Below, piece by piece: positions 36,661 to 49,385 of a DNA stretch of 64,000 nucleotides. The stretch's first letter is position 1. Every line of letters starts with the position of its first letter. Location of the stretch: positions 18,323 through 82,322 of the forward strand of contig JAKCPI010013981.1 in assembly GCA_023213315.1 (NCBI GenBank). Direction: 5' to 3'. A model generated the notes under the pieces. It did no database searches. It was not told where the DNA came from and saw only the letters and a list, made by a program, of their open reading frames with translations. The stretch comes from Euborellia annulipes. Taxonomy: Eukaryota > Arthropoda > Insecta > Dermaptera > Anisolabididae. The position numbers and the translations under genes were made by a program.

Positions 36661-37237
36661 TTGCAATAGTAAGAGAGAGGGGCACATTTCAACAATTTTT
36701 ACTTTAGAATTTCTTGAGAAGAAATATTACTTTTAAAACATAATTTGTAAGCACCAATAATTGAAACCATATTTGAAGCAGCTTCTCAATTTTTTCCACA
36801 GTCCCTAAACAAAGGCAAAAGGTAAAAAATTTTTCATTTTCAATGAAGCATCATGCACTATGTTGAAATGTACCCCTCTCATGGGGTACTTTCCACAGGG
36901 AGTGGGGTACATTTCAACAATGAATACAAATTAATAATGCTATATACAATACAAATCAATTTTTTTTTTTGGTATCCAAATCCAAACTGCCTTCATTTTT
37001 GTTTGAAGTTCTCAGAAGCACGTGAACGTTTTTGTGTTGTAACTGAAAAATTTTTGCATGATATATTTATTGCTGGAATGGGAACTAAAACTCAGTCTGG
37101 TATCTAAAATGATTCTCAGAAGTTGTGCTAAATATTCACACTCAGATTCATCATGTAACGAAACATATTCGCTATCCGAAGATTCAATAAATAAAATTTT
37201 TTTATTTGGTTTAGACTTTGGCCTGCATCTGATTATC

Positions 37238-37730
37238 AATGTCGAGATTTTGATGGATATACACGTTTTGAGGTCCCCTGAATCAAAAGAAGTGGTTTTC
37301 GCAACATGGTCAGTCTGTCTGTCTGTGTAGGTGTCTTTGTATGTTGGAATTTTAAGCATGAAGGAATTGGAGATTGAAATTTGATGTTTAGGTTAGACAC
37401 CCTCCTGGAGCGCGAAAATAAGCTTTTGAATCAAAATAGGCCAAAGAGTAGGCCCCTTCTAGCACTTTACTGATGCACTTTTTCAGTTTTTTTCGATTTT
37501 CTCAAAATTGACTCCAACGATTTTGATTAAAATTCAAAAATCAATTATTTTTTAGATTCTCTTTAAAATGTATATTCTCATATTGCTATTGAATTCTTCT
37601 GAAGACCACTTTACTCTTGTACTTCATAGGAAAGATAGGAGAAATGGTTGCCATGGTAACAAAATATAAATATTTCCCCATACTTATAAATTTTACTTCT
37701 TGAAATTCGCCCCGGGCTTGGTGTAGTATA
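37238..37730 (+). repeat. TCTCTTACC hairpin family, partial copy
   Basis: It contains GATGGATATACACGTTTTGA, CCTGAATCAAAAGAAGTGG, CAGTCTGTCTGTCTGTG and GATTTTCTCAAAATTGACTC in family order. The hairpin end is missing. Confidence 0.65.
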
Positions 37731-38386
37731 TATTACAATATATATATATATATATATTATATATAGGTAAAAGAAAGAAAAAATGAATTCAAACTTTGAT
37801 ACTTCTATAAAAACAATGAAATAATCACATGAGAAAAGGCTTGGAGAGTGTTTGAATACAATCTTTCCCCCTCCAGCATTTTGTTATGTCGCAATACCAA
37901 ATGGCCTTTAACGCAATTTGACAAAGCATTCTTTTAGAAAATTGTTGTTTTTATTTCAATTCCTATTTTTAAATAAATAACTATATTTTTCAATTTCGTC
38001 TTTCCATGAGTAATTTAGAGATAATTGCATTAAAAATGATGCCGAGAGTAATTTGCTATTAATTAGCAAAGGACAAAGGACTTACTTTCCTATTAGTGTT
38101 CAGTGAACATGAGAGATTGGGATAACAGACGGACAGCGTGGTTAGCGAGTTACATATAACTCCGGAGTACAATCATAGACAGTCTTTAAAGGGAAGGGGG
38201 AGGAGAGTAATCGCCCCCCCCCCCCCACGACAAGACAGCAGACAGCATGATTCAGCCCCTTCTTTGATAAATAATAACAAAGGCCATTAATCAAGATAAC
38301 ATTTCACACTAACTTTACCTTGAAATATAAAATAAAATGCCTGGCACTATCTGCTCTTAAATGATAATATTGCTATTTTTTTAACG

Positions 38387-38580
38387 TACAGTGAGCGCCA
38401 CTATTAAGTCCCCAGCTGATGAATGAAGCTAGAGCCTTAATGAAATAATTTTTATGACCGAAAAGGTAAAACGTAAAATCTGGTACGGATGATTTTACCT
38501 TTTCAAATTTCAAATTATTTCACCATATATACTTGAGGATCTAGCTATCAGATGGGCACTTAATTGTGGCGCTCACTGTA
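38387..38580. mobile_element. Mariner-type MITE with TA duplication
   Basis: TA plus CAGTGAGCGCCACTATTAAG at the left is complementary to CTTAATTGTGGCGCTCACTG plus TA at the right. Length 194 bases, with no transposase. The CAGTG-type ends and TA target are characteristic of Tc1/mariner. Confidence 0.88.
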
Positions 38581-38724
38581 CAATGGAAGTTCATTATATC
38601 AAAATGAATATATTCAATAGCTTTTTTCTTTTTTGATTAGTTTTTGTCCCATCTAGTAAAAAAACTACCTGCAAAAATAATAATTATATGTCTCTTAAAG
38701 AAATTGTTTAATGCGCGTGTTTTT

Positions 38725-39120
38725 TTTTTTTTACTTTCTCTTACCTAAATGTATATGTTAATATACATATATATATATAGAGGGAGAAAGTATTGGATTC
38801 ATGTCAAAAATTTGATGTCGAGATTTTGATGGATATACACGTTTTGAGGTCCCCTGAATCCAAAAAAGTGCTTTTCGCGACATGCTCTGTCTGTTTGTCT
38901 GTGTTCAATTTAAAGCATGAAGGAATTGAGCTAGGAGGTTGAATGCATGAGGGGGTAAGAGAGGGGGGGGGGCCGGGCCGGGGCGATTTTATATTTAAGT
39001 TAGACACACCCCCTAGGGCCTTGAAAATCTCAAAATTCGCTCCAACGATTATGTACCGTATTGTCAGAAACTAATCATATGTCGACACAAAAAATCTGGC
39101 GCGACCAGTCACCCTCGTTT
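38725..39120 (+). repeat. TCTCTTACC hairpin family, copy with internal deletion
   Basis: The hairpin end at 38740-38795 is intact (ACTTTCTCTTACC...GAGAAAGTATTGGATTC). The body is cut between about 39030 and 39080, and a G tract of about 9 with GGCCGGGCCGGGG is inserted. Confidence 0.65.
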
Positions 39121-39282
39121 TTGCACTCTCCATCCATTTAGGGATATCGCTGGTGTCAGGGAGACGTTTCACACGCTTATTCCTCATTTAAATAAATAAT
39201 TACAATCAGAGTATAAACAACCCATAACCACTCACACCAGAGTTTTAAATCTATCTATACAGGGTATACCAGTACATTAGCG

Positions 39283-39662
39283 ATGCGGAAAGTGAAAAGG
39301 GAGGGACCTCTTGTCGGCGAAGTTGAATTATCGGTACGGCCGGCCATTTTAGTCAATTTAGGTCAAAAATATCGATTGAATACGATTCTTCAATATTTCC
39401 TATACAGGTTTATTCGGCAATTTTAGCGATGAGAATCCGCAATAAATATTACAAAAAATCGATTTAATTACCTTGAATAGATTTGCATTGTGTTTAAATG
39501 CTCAAAATTCCGTTTTTATATCTCTAACTTTGAAAGGCCCCCTGAAACCTTTTTAGAGTGGTTTTGGTCTTAAGGGGGTTCAGGAAATTATCCTCTACAA
39601 TCAAATGTGAATAACTCAATTTGTGAAATCTCCGACCAGAGGTCCCTTCCTTTTCGCTTCAA
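39283..39662. mobile_element. Inverted-repeat element (GTGAAAAGGGAGGGACCT ends)
   Basis: GTGAAAAGGGAGGGACCTCT at the left matches the complement of AGAGGTCCCTTCCTTTTCGC at the right with a few differences. There is no coding capacity. Confidence 0.65.
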
Positions 39663-40086
39663 ATCAGTCTAGGCTATGTAAAATCGAATGTTTGTCTCGC
39701 CTGTATGCCTTCCTAAACTATTGGACCGAGTTTTTTAATTGGAAGAAGAAGTCTCTTTGCGTCTATAAACATCCTTATGTTGCTTTTATCTCCATCGATC
39801 GTCCCTCAAAAGCCGCCATTGCCACCACAGGGCCGACTTATGTGATAAAATTTCCGGTCCTTTTATTTTAACTAATTTTAAATTATTTAATTTAATTTTT
39901 GAATTGCCTGTACGCTAACGCTCATAACATGAATGCACAATTTTTTTTTATTCTTGCACTTCTCCTCTAAGCTCCCCCCCCACCTCTTGGAAAGTCAACG
40001 GCGAGTGCAACCTGAATGGTTGTTGTTGTTGTTGCTGCGGCTCAGTGTTGTTTTAGACAGCGACGTCGCGTTCTCTTTTTATTTCA

Positions 40087-43000
40087 ATGCGATGCCATCA
40101 AAGATCGGAGTTTTCGGCTTTCTTTCTCTGTCTTCTTCTTTGTCCAATTCTTGCAACAACGCTTCGTAAAGATGAACTGAAAAGTTACTCTGGCCTAAGA
40201 TTGAGTGATGAATCGCGATTGAGTGTTTTTGAAAATGGCCAAACAGTCGCGATCATTGAACGAGGACCAGAAGGCAATTGGTTTAGCTGCGACATCATCG
40301 AAACATAGTGGGTAACCCCCCCCCCCCCCCCCCTCTCTTTGAAACAAGTTCTGGGAATCGGAGGTTCGCTTTTCGTTCCCAAATTATATATTAGCTACCA
40401 ATTAATTTAGAAAATCTCGGTGTTTGGATGGACCGTTTATTTTGAAAGAGGTCTAAGTCCATTTTCTATTGTTTCGAGCAAATTAAAGGTTATGCTAGCA
40501 TGTCTGTTAATTCAAAAATCTAGACAAATTATATGGCAATGTTTCTACTGATTTATCAATATCTAATTTGGTTATATAAATTTGTTTTAGGCGAATTTGT
40601 CTAAACTAATATATACATAGGGGAGGGGGGGGCAAATGGACTTAGACCACTTTCAAAATTAAACAATTGTAAAAATATTTTGAAAAATCAAAAATCAGGA
40701 AACAGCAGCCAGGTGAAATAAGAAATTTATTTCTTTTGCCGACGTTTCGAGAGCTAGTCGCACTCATCTTCAGGGCGCGCAGGATTGTCAAAAATCATGT
40801 TTGAACATGTTTGTATCGTTATAAAAGTGTGCAAATATACAAAACTATTCCATAGACGACCGAAACAGCAAATGATGGTTGCTGCTGTCTAATTTATAGG
40901 TTTTCTCGGTCGGGTTAAATGGCGTTGGTCGAGGCGATTTTATTTACTCGGCGTTTCGGCTCTCCATTTTCAAGACTGAGGGATTACGTTTGTCTGGATC
41001 TGCATCTCAGAGAGCTAACTAATTATATGTGAAAAAACTCATTTTTTAACGGGATAGGTTTGCTAGTTGACTAGAAGTGAAGCAATCGGCCCTGAGACTT
41101 GGACACCTCACTCTTGAAGATGGCTCCAAAAGGAGAGCCGAAACGTCTCAACAAGCAACGCTTTGTTTTCTAATTTTCTCGAGCACGCATCCTCTCTCGG
41201 GCTTTGCCCTGGATTGAAGCGAAATTTTTAATATAATTCGGTTTTTTGATTACATTCTTCAGCATGCTTTTAAACGATACAATTATCCACGCACGTTTAG
41301 ATAATAATTTATTTTTGTTTAAAGGCAATAATACTAGATAAATTTTATCTAAAAAAGACACGTACGCTATGAATTATAATTATTAAACAGGTCAAGAAAG
41401 AATAAATAAAATTCCTTCTAGTCTTTTCATTAATCACATAAGAAAACTCGTTTCTGATTTGCTATTGGCTAGGGGAAAGTGAAAACGCCCCGCAATGGGG
41501 ATTATCGTTTTTGGAGGGCGGGGGAGAGGGGGGGGCAAAGAAAGAAGCTCTCAACGCCATTTCGACATTTATTTTCATGTTTAGCAAAATAAGAAGAAAA
41601 GTCAATTGCAATGGAACAAATCTGCTGCCATTGTCTTTTAACACCTTCGATATTCGAAATCCTCTTAACGAACTGGATAAAAGGCCTACAGGTCTATTTT
41701 CTAAGCAAACGTTAACTTTTAACATCTGAGTTCAGCATTAATTCCTAAAAAGCAAGTCTAGCTGTTAAAACTTGGCAGCGTTTTCCAAACTGGGAGGCGC
41801 CAACATTAGCCAGGGCGAGCAATTATTTTTTAGCATCAAAAATTTGTGTTTTTGTATAAAATGAAGGGGGGGGGTCATAGGATTGAAAATTTTAAGGCAG
41901 GCGTTGTAACGTAGAGCTTGGAAACCAGTGGTCTAGAGAATAGCATTTTGAAGCGCTTTTGTGTTATTACCAGGGGCGCACCAAGGAAAACTTACGCCGG
42001 GGGCAAGATTATAATTTGCGCCCTCCCACCTGTACCAAAAAAAAAAAAAATTATATTTGATTATATATTTATATGACGCCTACAAATTCTGGCGCCCTTG
42101 GACTAATCCCCCCCCCCCCCCCCCCCCGTTGCCAGACGATTCTAGATAAATATTCCTTCTAATAACAAAAAAAATTTAATATTATTTTTAGAGAAGTTTG
42201 TTATTTTTTGTCTTCACTACAATCATTATTATGGATAATACAATTTTTTTTGTAAAAATACGCTGCCCTCGCCCCTTAATGCGACCCTGGTTATTACTTT
42301 ACTTTTTAACACCCAATTTATGATGTTAAATTTTAACGTCTGTTTTTAGAGAATAGACCTGATTATTTAGCATAAATCGTGCTATAGACAGTGTAGTCAT
42401 GTGTGAACTTCTGAAGATTCACACCTTGTGTTGAGATGCGTATAAAGTGAATAATTTATATTTCTTAAATGAATGCAGCCGTTTAGTTTTGTGTCCCTTG
42501 TTCCAAGTGAAGGCATCTACCTGCACAATTATTTTTATCTATTATTATTTACACCACAATTTATGCCAGAAAAATGTCTTTTATTTTCATTAATGATTTA
42601 TTTTTCTAGATGATTTTGTTCCTAAAATATCTCCCTCTTTTGCTCCGAGTTTTTCGTGGCGTAGCCAAGGGGGGACACCCGATAAATAAAAACTTTGGCC
42701 AACACCGCGTGCTTCTTAAACGACTCTCAAACGCTCTAAAACATTTTCAGGAAGTAAGGAGCAGAGAGAGCTTTCTCTGCCTGTCCTACTGTCCGACATA
42801 GACATACTTGCCTGACCTCCTTCATCCTCCTATCCACTCGTGGAGCCAAGCCTCTCACTAAATTTATTTTAATTACTTTTGTAAAAGTAGAAAAAAATCT
42901 CAAGCGAATCTTAATAATTTGTTAAATAAAAACTCTGTTTCGTTAAATAACAAATTACTAGGAAGATCAGAATTGAGATTTGGCACAAAAGAGTTAGCCA

Positions 43001-46000
43001 CTAGCTACCACGAGCTGCCCTAGCTGGGACTGACAGTCTTTCTGTTCTTTCCATGTCAGTCTCTTCCCTTCTATATTTTCAACAGGCGTCAAACCTTGCG
43101 ACGGGCCGGCCTATTCTTGTTACCCATTACCCACCGCGGGATTTAAGGCGAAAAAAAAGAAGAAATTTTATTTTATTTATATTCAGATTTTTTTTTCTGC
43201 CTTAAGGAACTGCTGCACTCTGGAGGATTAGTATTGAAATTCGTAACATGGTTCGAATAACTACCATAATCTTTCTATCTAAAAAGGGAAAAATAATTGT
43301 TTACTTTTGGACTTGGTCCACTTTTGCTTTGAACCACTCATCTTGTAATCTGAAATAGCCATAATTATTATTAAAGTATTAAGAGGACCAAAATACAAAT
43401 TTTTTTTTGACCGACTTGTCTTTTGACAGGTGTCTTCGCATTAATCAAAATATTTTCTCTAAATAAGAGTGAAGGCGAGAGAAAGAGCGACTGACCTGAC
43501 CTTGATCATGAATTTGCCTCATTTCATTTTTGGCAAAGTATTTTTTTTAAGATGTGTTTTCGCTTTGAATGTTTTAGTTCGGCAGCCGATAAAATGTCAA
43601 CAGTTGAATCCTTGGAGAAGTTGGGTCTCAAGACGTTGTTTACGAGCTTCGACGTGATGATTGCAATAATCAACCGATGCAACGATTTAGCACCTGACGC
43701 TGTCGACAAACTCTTTTATCAACAGCAAAATAGAAATATTCGTAATCGGGGCCCGAATTATCTCACCGTTTTACATGGAATTTTACCAGGTAGCTTATTT
43801 ACTCCATTAATTAGAAGTACATGTGCTTATGTGAAAGTTTTTTTTTTTTTTTTAAACATTCACACTTTTTTCTCATTCACACTCACACTCACACACACAT
43901 TCACACAGTCTTTTCGGCAACTCTGGCCATTTAAGACTTTAGACGATAACCGTTGTGATTGATATATAAATTGTGGGTTCAGGCATTTCTATTTAAGCCA
44001 TCTGGTATCCAAATGGCTTAAATAAAATCATCGGACTGCCTGGGTCCGAACCCGCGACGTTTGGTATAGGAGGGAGGCGCTCTACCTACTACGCCAAACT
44101 CGGGGGCATGTGAAAGTTAAAGAAAAATTAATTAATAATTAACTTTTATTTCAACAATGGACAATAATTAATTGATATGAAATTAGCACTGATAATAAAT
44201 TTAGAGCATTGCTAACTTTTGGCTTAGAAAATAACTATTTGTTACAAACTGTTATTGTTTATTGAATCGATGTTGTTTTTGTTGTTTTCAGGGACAAAGT
44301 GGTGCGGGTCGGGAGATATTGCTAAACATTATCATGACTTGGGGAGAGAAAGTTCGATAGATCGTTGCTGCAGAGCTCACGATTTATGCCCAGTCAAGCT
44401 CAGAGCCAGAGACAGCAAATTCAACTTAACTAATAACTCACCATATTCAAAGTAAGTAACTCCCCTTTCCTCTATTTTATACCCACAATTTTTACAAATA
44501 AAAAGACTTTCTTTTACCTCCCTGTCTATCATAAATAAAGCTCGGGCAGAGAGAGGATTTTGGGGCAAAATTATCTATTGGTTATTTATTTAATCTTATA
44601 ATAACAGGAAATCAAAGATAATAATCTCAAAAATGAAATATTTTTAGCACGAAAGAAAGGAAATCCTTTGTAGTTTTTTCCACTCATAGAAATAAAAATA
44701 ATCTTCAAAGAAAAATAAATAAAAGAACTAACTAGTGATTGAAACCTCCGTTCCTTTGCATTTTCAAATCATTTCAACGGTTTAATCCAGTGGCTCCCAG
44801 CCGGTGTGCTGGGGTTTGTTATCATACTTATTATATAATATTTCAAAAAATTTACATATTTGACTTAAATTTTAATTCAAGGAAGGGTGGCTCTTGTGTT
44901 TAATGTTAGTCCCAAGGGCGCCGTGATTATGACGTAGAGCATCGGCCCTTTTAGGAATATATAGAGTAAGAATTATAATGCTTTTTTTTTTATTACGAGT
45001 AAAGTTTAGATTAAAGAAAACGAAAGCGAAAAAAGATCTAGACCTAGAGAATTGATAAAATTTTATTATCGCTAATCAAAGCGAGTTGGTTAACCAAAGC
45101 AATTCCAGAGTGCGGTCATTTTATAATCGGAGGGAAAAGAGATAGGAAAAATATTATTTCGGCTCCTGAGCTAAGAGAAATATTAATTCAAGGTTTTTTT
45201 TTTACATAGAATTGTTCAATTAATATTTTTCTGCTTAAAAGACTGGAATGCACAAGGGCTTGTAATTTATCTTCCGCATATCTTGAATCGCAAACGGGTT
45301 TCGAAAGAATGAGAAAATGCTTAACGTGACTAGCAGGGGGCGCAATATACATTTTGTCATATTCAAATGGATAAGTCTACATACCGATAATAAATTATCT
45401 AGGCTCATAAGCAAGCAGCTCTTTTATTTATTTGCCGATTATTAAATGGCCTTGCTTTTTTGTACAAAAAATACATTCTATTCATTAATCATACCGTAGA
45501 TGGCTGATTGGCAAAAAATTGGCAGATTAAAAAAAACGATGGAATTATTCATTCGTTCGTGAATAAAAGAAGAGAAGCAGAGAAGTGTCGCGGGCACTCT
45601 TCTCGAAATGGCAATTATTATCGCTTTAGAAAAAAAAATTATTTCTAACAAAGCTAAACATTTTTTTCCACTAATGTTTTACTTCAAGCTATAGATAAAG
45701 ATAAGTGAAAGTATTGTAATAATACAGTAATAAAAAATTAATTTCCATTTAAATGCGCGTTGTCGCGAGTGTGTGGGTGACCTTGCTTCCCTACAACCCT
45801 ACAAAAAAAGTGATTATGCTGCAGCCTTTTTTGTCTCAAATACAACTAAACACTTTTCCAGATCCCATTGTCTATGCGACGATGCTCTTTATAATTGCTT
45901 GAAAGAAGAACGACATCCGATAGCTGATTTAATGGGGAAAATTTACTTCAACCTGCTCCATGTGCCTTGCATTAGCGACTCAGCGACCGAGAAAACTTGC

Positions 46001-46066
46001 ATTTCGTCAAATCAACAAGAATGTTCACCCGAGAGGACGTTCCAGCCTGTTAGCAAATTGTATTAA
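40087..46066 (+). CDS. Group III secreted phospholipase A2
   Basis: A Ca2+-dependent enzyme that hydrolyses the sn-2 ester of phospholipids outside the cell; bee venom PLA2 belongs to the same family, but members also act in general lipid metabolism. Exons: 40087-40307, 43578-43789, 44292-44451, 45862-46066, all in phase, for 265 residues. Seen: a hydrophobic signal (FSAFFLCLLLCPILATT) after the ATG at 40087; the Ca2+-loop GTKWCGSGDIA; the catalytic His-Asp site DRCCRAHDLCP; the SHCLCDDALYNCLK Cys pattern; and VPCISD near the end. The N-terminal FENGQTVAIIERGPEGNW segment is the usual upstream region in arthropod members. Key residues look intact. Intron 1 (3.3 kb) and intron 2 hold repeats. 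Nothing in the sequence says whether it is a venom, salivary or housekeeping enzyme. Confidence 0.93.
43850..44105 (-). mobile_element. SINE family 1 copy in phospholipase intron 2
   Basis: The left CA-rich part, the AGTCTTTTCGGCAACT and GATAACCGTT body and the right tRNA-like head (GGGTCCGAACCCGCGACG as reversed box B) match the copies at 10375 and 52637. This is the least interrupted copy. Confidence 0.75.
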
Positions 46067-47458
46067 CTGACTATTGTATAAGCCATTTATTTATTTATTT
46101 TATTTTTTTTTCGAGAAACAGTCCAAGTCGTAGGAATATTCATTTATAGACTTGGATAGAATTGGCTGGTTCTTGGGATGGCAGGAATTGAAGATTGGAG
46201 TGCAAGAACTAGATAATAGCCAAAAGTAAAGCTTTGAGAAAAACCTTTTACATTACATTAAATTTGTATTTTGTAGATTATTTGAATATAGTGTGAAAGT
46301 ATTAATGGATGCGCATTTTCATATCGATTTTCAGGCTTTTAACTTAACAAGAAGTAGGCTAAATAAAAAAGAGAAATATGTGTTAGAATTATCCATTTCT
46401 TGCACTCAATTGTTTTAAAGAATGAATAATGAATTTATAAGTACTTATTTTAATATAAATTGTTTTATTCTTCTTCTGCCCTCGCGATGCGGGGTCGGCG
46501 GACCTAACTTTCTCCCTCCAAACCTGTTTTATCATCGAATGGTGCAAATACATATTCGTATTTTTAAGAAAATTTTTTTTCGTGGATTGTAACATATAGT
46601 CTATATTTATTTTTACTGCTTTTTCATTTTCACATCTATTAATTTGGGACGTTGTTTTTTCGAATTAAGATTTTATCATAAAAAAGAAAATTGTTTCCCA
46701 TGTTTGTCTCACATGTGATTGTTTTATTTATTTTTTATTTTTAATTTTAATCCTGATGATGGCCATCGAAATCGGCTGGTCGAAACTAGAAAACTTTGTT
46801 TTTCTTTTGCTATCAAGAACAGGAATTTATCAAAACATCAATCTACAAATAAGAATTTATTTTTATTCAACTCTTTCTCCCTAAAATAAGACGGAACCAG
46901 GATCAAAGGATAAAGTTCTTCCTCTTTCAACTTATGGAGAGGTTACGCCTCTAAGTCATAAACAAATACACGACAAGCTCCCAGGAGCTGCGCCCTTTCG
47001 ATTGTTTGTATATTAATAACTGTAAAATATTTATTTTAAATATTAATAAATTATTTTTATTGCTATTTGTTTCTTTGATCTGATCTGATCTCTTAAGACT
47101 ATTCCGAGGTCTCAACTATTTAAGCAAAGTCAAAGCAGCAACACATGCAGTTGATATTGCTTCTAAAAAACTTTAATTATAAGGAAGACGCAAAAGAACA
47201 AAATATTACTTTTATTAGAATTTAAAAAATTAGAAATTCTATCTTACAAATTGTAAATCTTGAAGTTTGTTATAAAAATTTTAACAAAGCTTAAAATAAA
47301 AAGAAAATATACATCTCAATAAATTCTCTCGATTTTTCATTCTTCTTTTTGGCGATCTTCGAGTATCAACTTAGCAGAGGTAGCTTATGACATTGCATGT
47401 GGAGTTGAAAACGTGCTAACCCGCGAGTTAAACATTAATCAAAACAAAGGCTACACAC
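46067..47458. other. Intergenic region, little recognised
   Basis: Between the phospholipase stop and the armadillo-gene stop (convergent). It holds an inverted SINE-like fragment at 46470-46530 and a hammerhead-like motif at 46752-46786. I see no exon. Confidence 0.5.
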
Positions 47459-48942
47459 TTAGGTTTCTTGAATAATAATCGATTGGAGCAAAGTTTGTTG
47501 TTTTTGTAATATTTCACTTTTCAAAATATCCGATATTTCTGGCATCTCATGTGTAAATAAATTCCCAAGAAGCCATAAAATCTCTTTTGCAAGAAATCTA
47601 TTAGAAGAGCATCGAGTCAATAGACGATCCCAAAAATTATCAATTCCATTTGTTCCTTCTAGAAATTGTTTTGCTGCAATTCCTGACGGAGATGAACTCC
47701 AATTTGCCAAACAACGAATATATAAAGCCATCGTCTTTGTTGTTGTTGTTGAGGCGATTTGTTGAACCATCGAAGCAATCAGTGACTGGCCGTTGTTGTT
47801 GTTGTTGTTGCTGCTCATGATGAATAAGTCGTCTAAACTCATATTTGATGAAAGAAGAAATAAACAAAGAGAGACATCGGATTTATTATTATGAAAAAGT
47901 TTGCAAATTTTCGGAACAATTAGAAATAAATCTTCATTTCTAAAAAAAAAATAAAATAAAAATAAATTGTAAAGCGATTTGACTCTTCTCAGGGCTTAAT
48001 CCACCAATTTAGAATGTCTGACTCAAATACATTACCTTACATGCTCAATTCCAATATTTAGAAAATGATTTAAGGCATATATTGAAGAATTTAAAATATT
48101 TTGGCATGAATGATCTAATAATTGTAAAAGCTTATTAAAAAATCCCTGTTCATGTATAATTTTCCACACTTTGATATCCGATCCACAAAGATTGCCCAAA
48201 GTCCAAACAGAAGCATCCTAAAAATTAATAAATAGTAAGCAACCAGCTATTTGACTTTAACACTCTCTGTCAATATACAGTACATACCACAAGAGGCCAA
48301 TTTAAGCTATCCAGATGCGTTATTAAATAGGCTGATGATGCTTTGGCAATTCTCAGAGTTTGTTTCGGAGTTCCTAAACTTAAGTTGCAAAGACAATATG
48401 CTGATTCCAGTTGCAAATCTACATGATGACCTAGAAAAAAAGAAAAGAAAATGAATTAGCTAGTGCTCCTGGATTTTGTTATAAAGGCCATGTGAGTGTG
48501 TTCATAGTAATCTGTCAAATTTTCCTCTTATTCTTGTGATTAAAATGTAAACAAATCCTTATCCCTATATATATAAGGGACTTGAACAAGGATTCTCATA
48601 CTTAAATGTTAAATAACAAATAATAAAAGTGAAATATTTACCTGTCAATTCTCTAACTAATCCTTGAAGGCCCCCATCAATAGAGAAGAATGCATTTATA
48701 TTTTTCTGATGTAGAATAAGTCCTTGTTTTAATATTTTAAAATCTTCTTCTTCTGCTCTATTTTTTAATTTTATCTTTTTACAAATCTCTTCAATATGAT
48801 GTGGTTGAATTTTATTTGTTTCATCATTAAAACCTAAAGAAACTCTTGAAAGGTTATAAATTCGCTCTCTTCGATTTTTCCTTTCTGATTTCTCTCGATC
48901 TCGAATTCTTTTTAAAAATTCATTCTCTATATTATTTTCCAT
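47459..48942 (-). CDS. Armadillo-repeat protein, TMCO6/importin-alpha-like
   Basis: Exons, in transcript order: 48942-48642, 48430-48288, 48217-48036, 47939-47459; phases close, for 368 residues. The N-terminus (ENEFLKRIRDREKSERKNRRERIYNL split over residues 5-30) is strongly basic, like an importin-beta-binding region. It is followed by alpha-helical repeats: LQLESAYCLCNLSLG, ASVWTLGNLCGSDIKVW, NSSIYALNHFLNIG and KEILWLLGNLFTHEM, each with the Leu/Asn pattern of ARM repeats. A six-Asn run lies near the start of the last third. Fewer repeats than true importin-alpha and the spacing suggest the TMCO6 group, whose function is poorly known. No convincing transmembrane segment is visible. It is divergent from PBK with 443 bases between the starts. 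Confidence 0.75.
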
Positions 48943-49385
48943 TTTAGACTACTTTTTTCCCAACTCTCAAACTTTAACTACTGTTGTTGAAATTTAAATT
49001 TTGGTTTTTTACATTTGCTTTTTTTTTTAAATTAATTCAAAATCAGAGATCAAAATAAAAATTTTTTTAAATAGCCATAGATTAAAAAAAAGATTCTACA
49101 TTTTATATCTAACTTATGGTACCTAAATTAATCGCGCCTCTAACAGGGAACCATGGAATTAACCTTCTCGAGTGTCGAGTGTTAAATTAGCCAAGGTATT
49201 TCGAATAGAAATTGAAATTAGCTACAATATCCCGGCTACTTGCAATTATTTGAATCTTGGAAAACAAAACGGTTATCAGGTAAAGATTTTGTCTTTTGAC
49301 ATTTTATTTTAATTATTATTATTATCATCATCTATGATTGCAATTTAAACAAAAATTTTTTCTTTAAGGTTTTCTAAATAATAAA
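48943..49385. promoter_or_regulatory. Divergent spacer between armadillo gene and PBK
   Basis: The 443 AT-rich bases separate two outward-facing start codons. A bidirectional promoter is inferred from layout. No strong TATA-like element at a suitable distance is evident, and no repeat family recognised elsewhere in the window is present. Confidence 0.35.

Larger units (their letters stand above)
35094..40086. other. Intergenic region, repeats only
   Basis: Between APPBP2 and the phospholipase gene. It contains three members of the TCTCTTACC hairpin family, a mariner-type MITE (38387-38580), an inverted-repeat element at 39283-39662, TA microsatellites and C/G tracts. No coding exon was recognised. 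Confidence 0.6.
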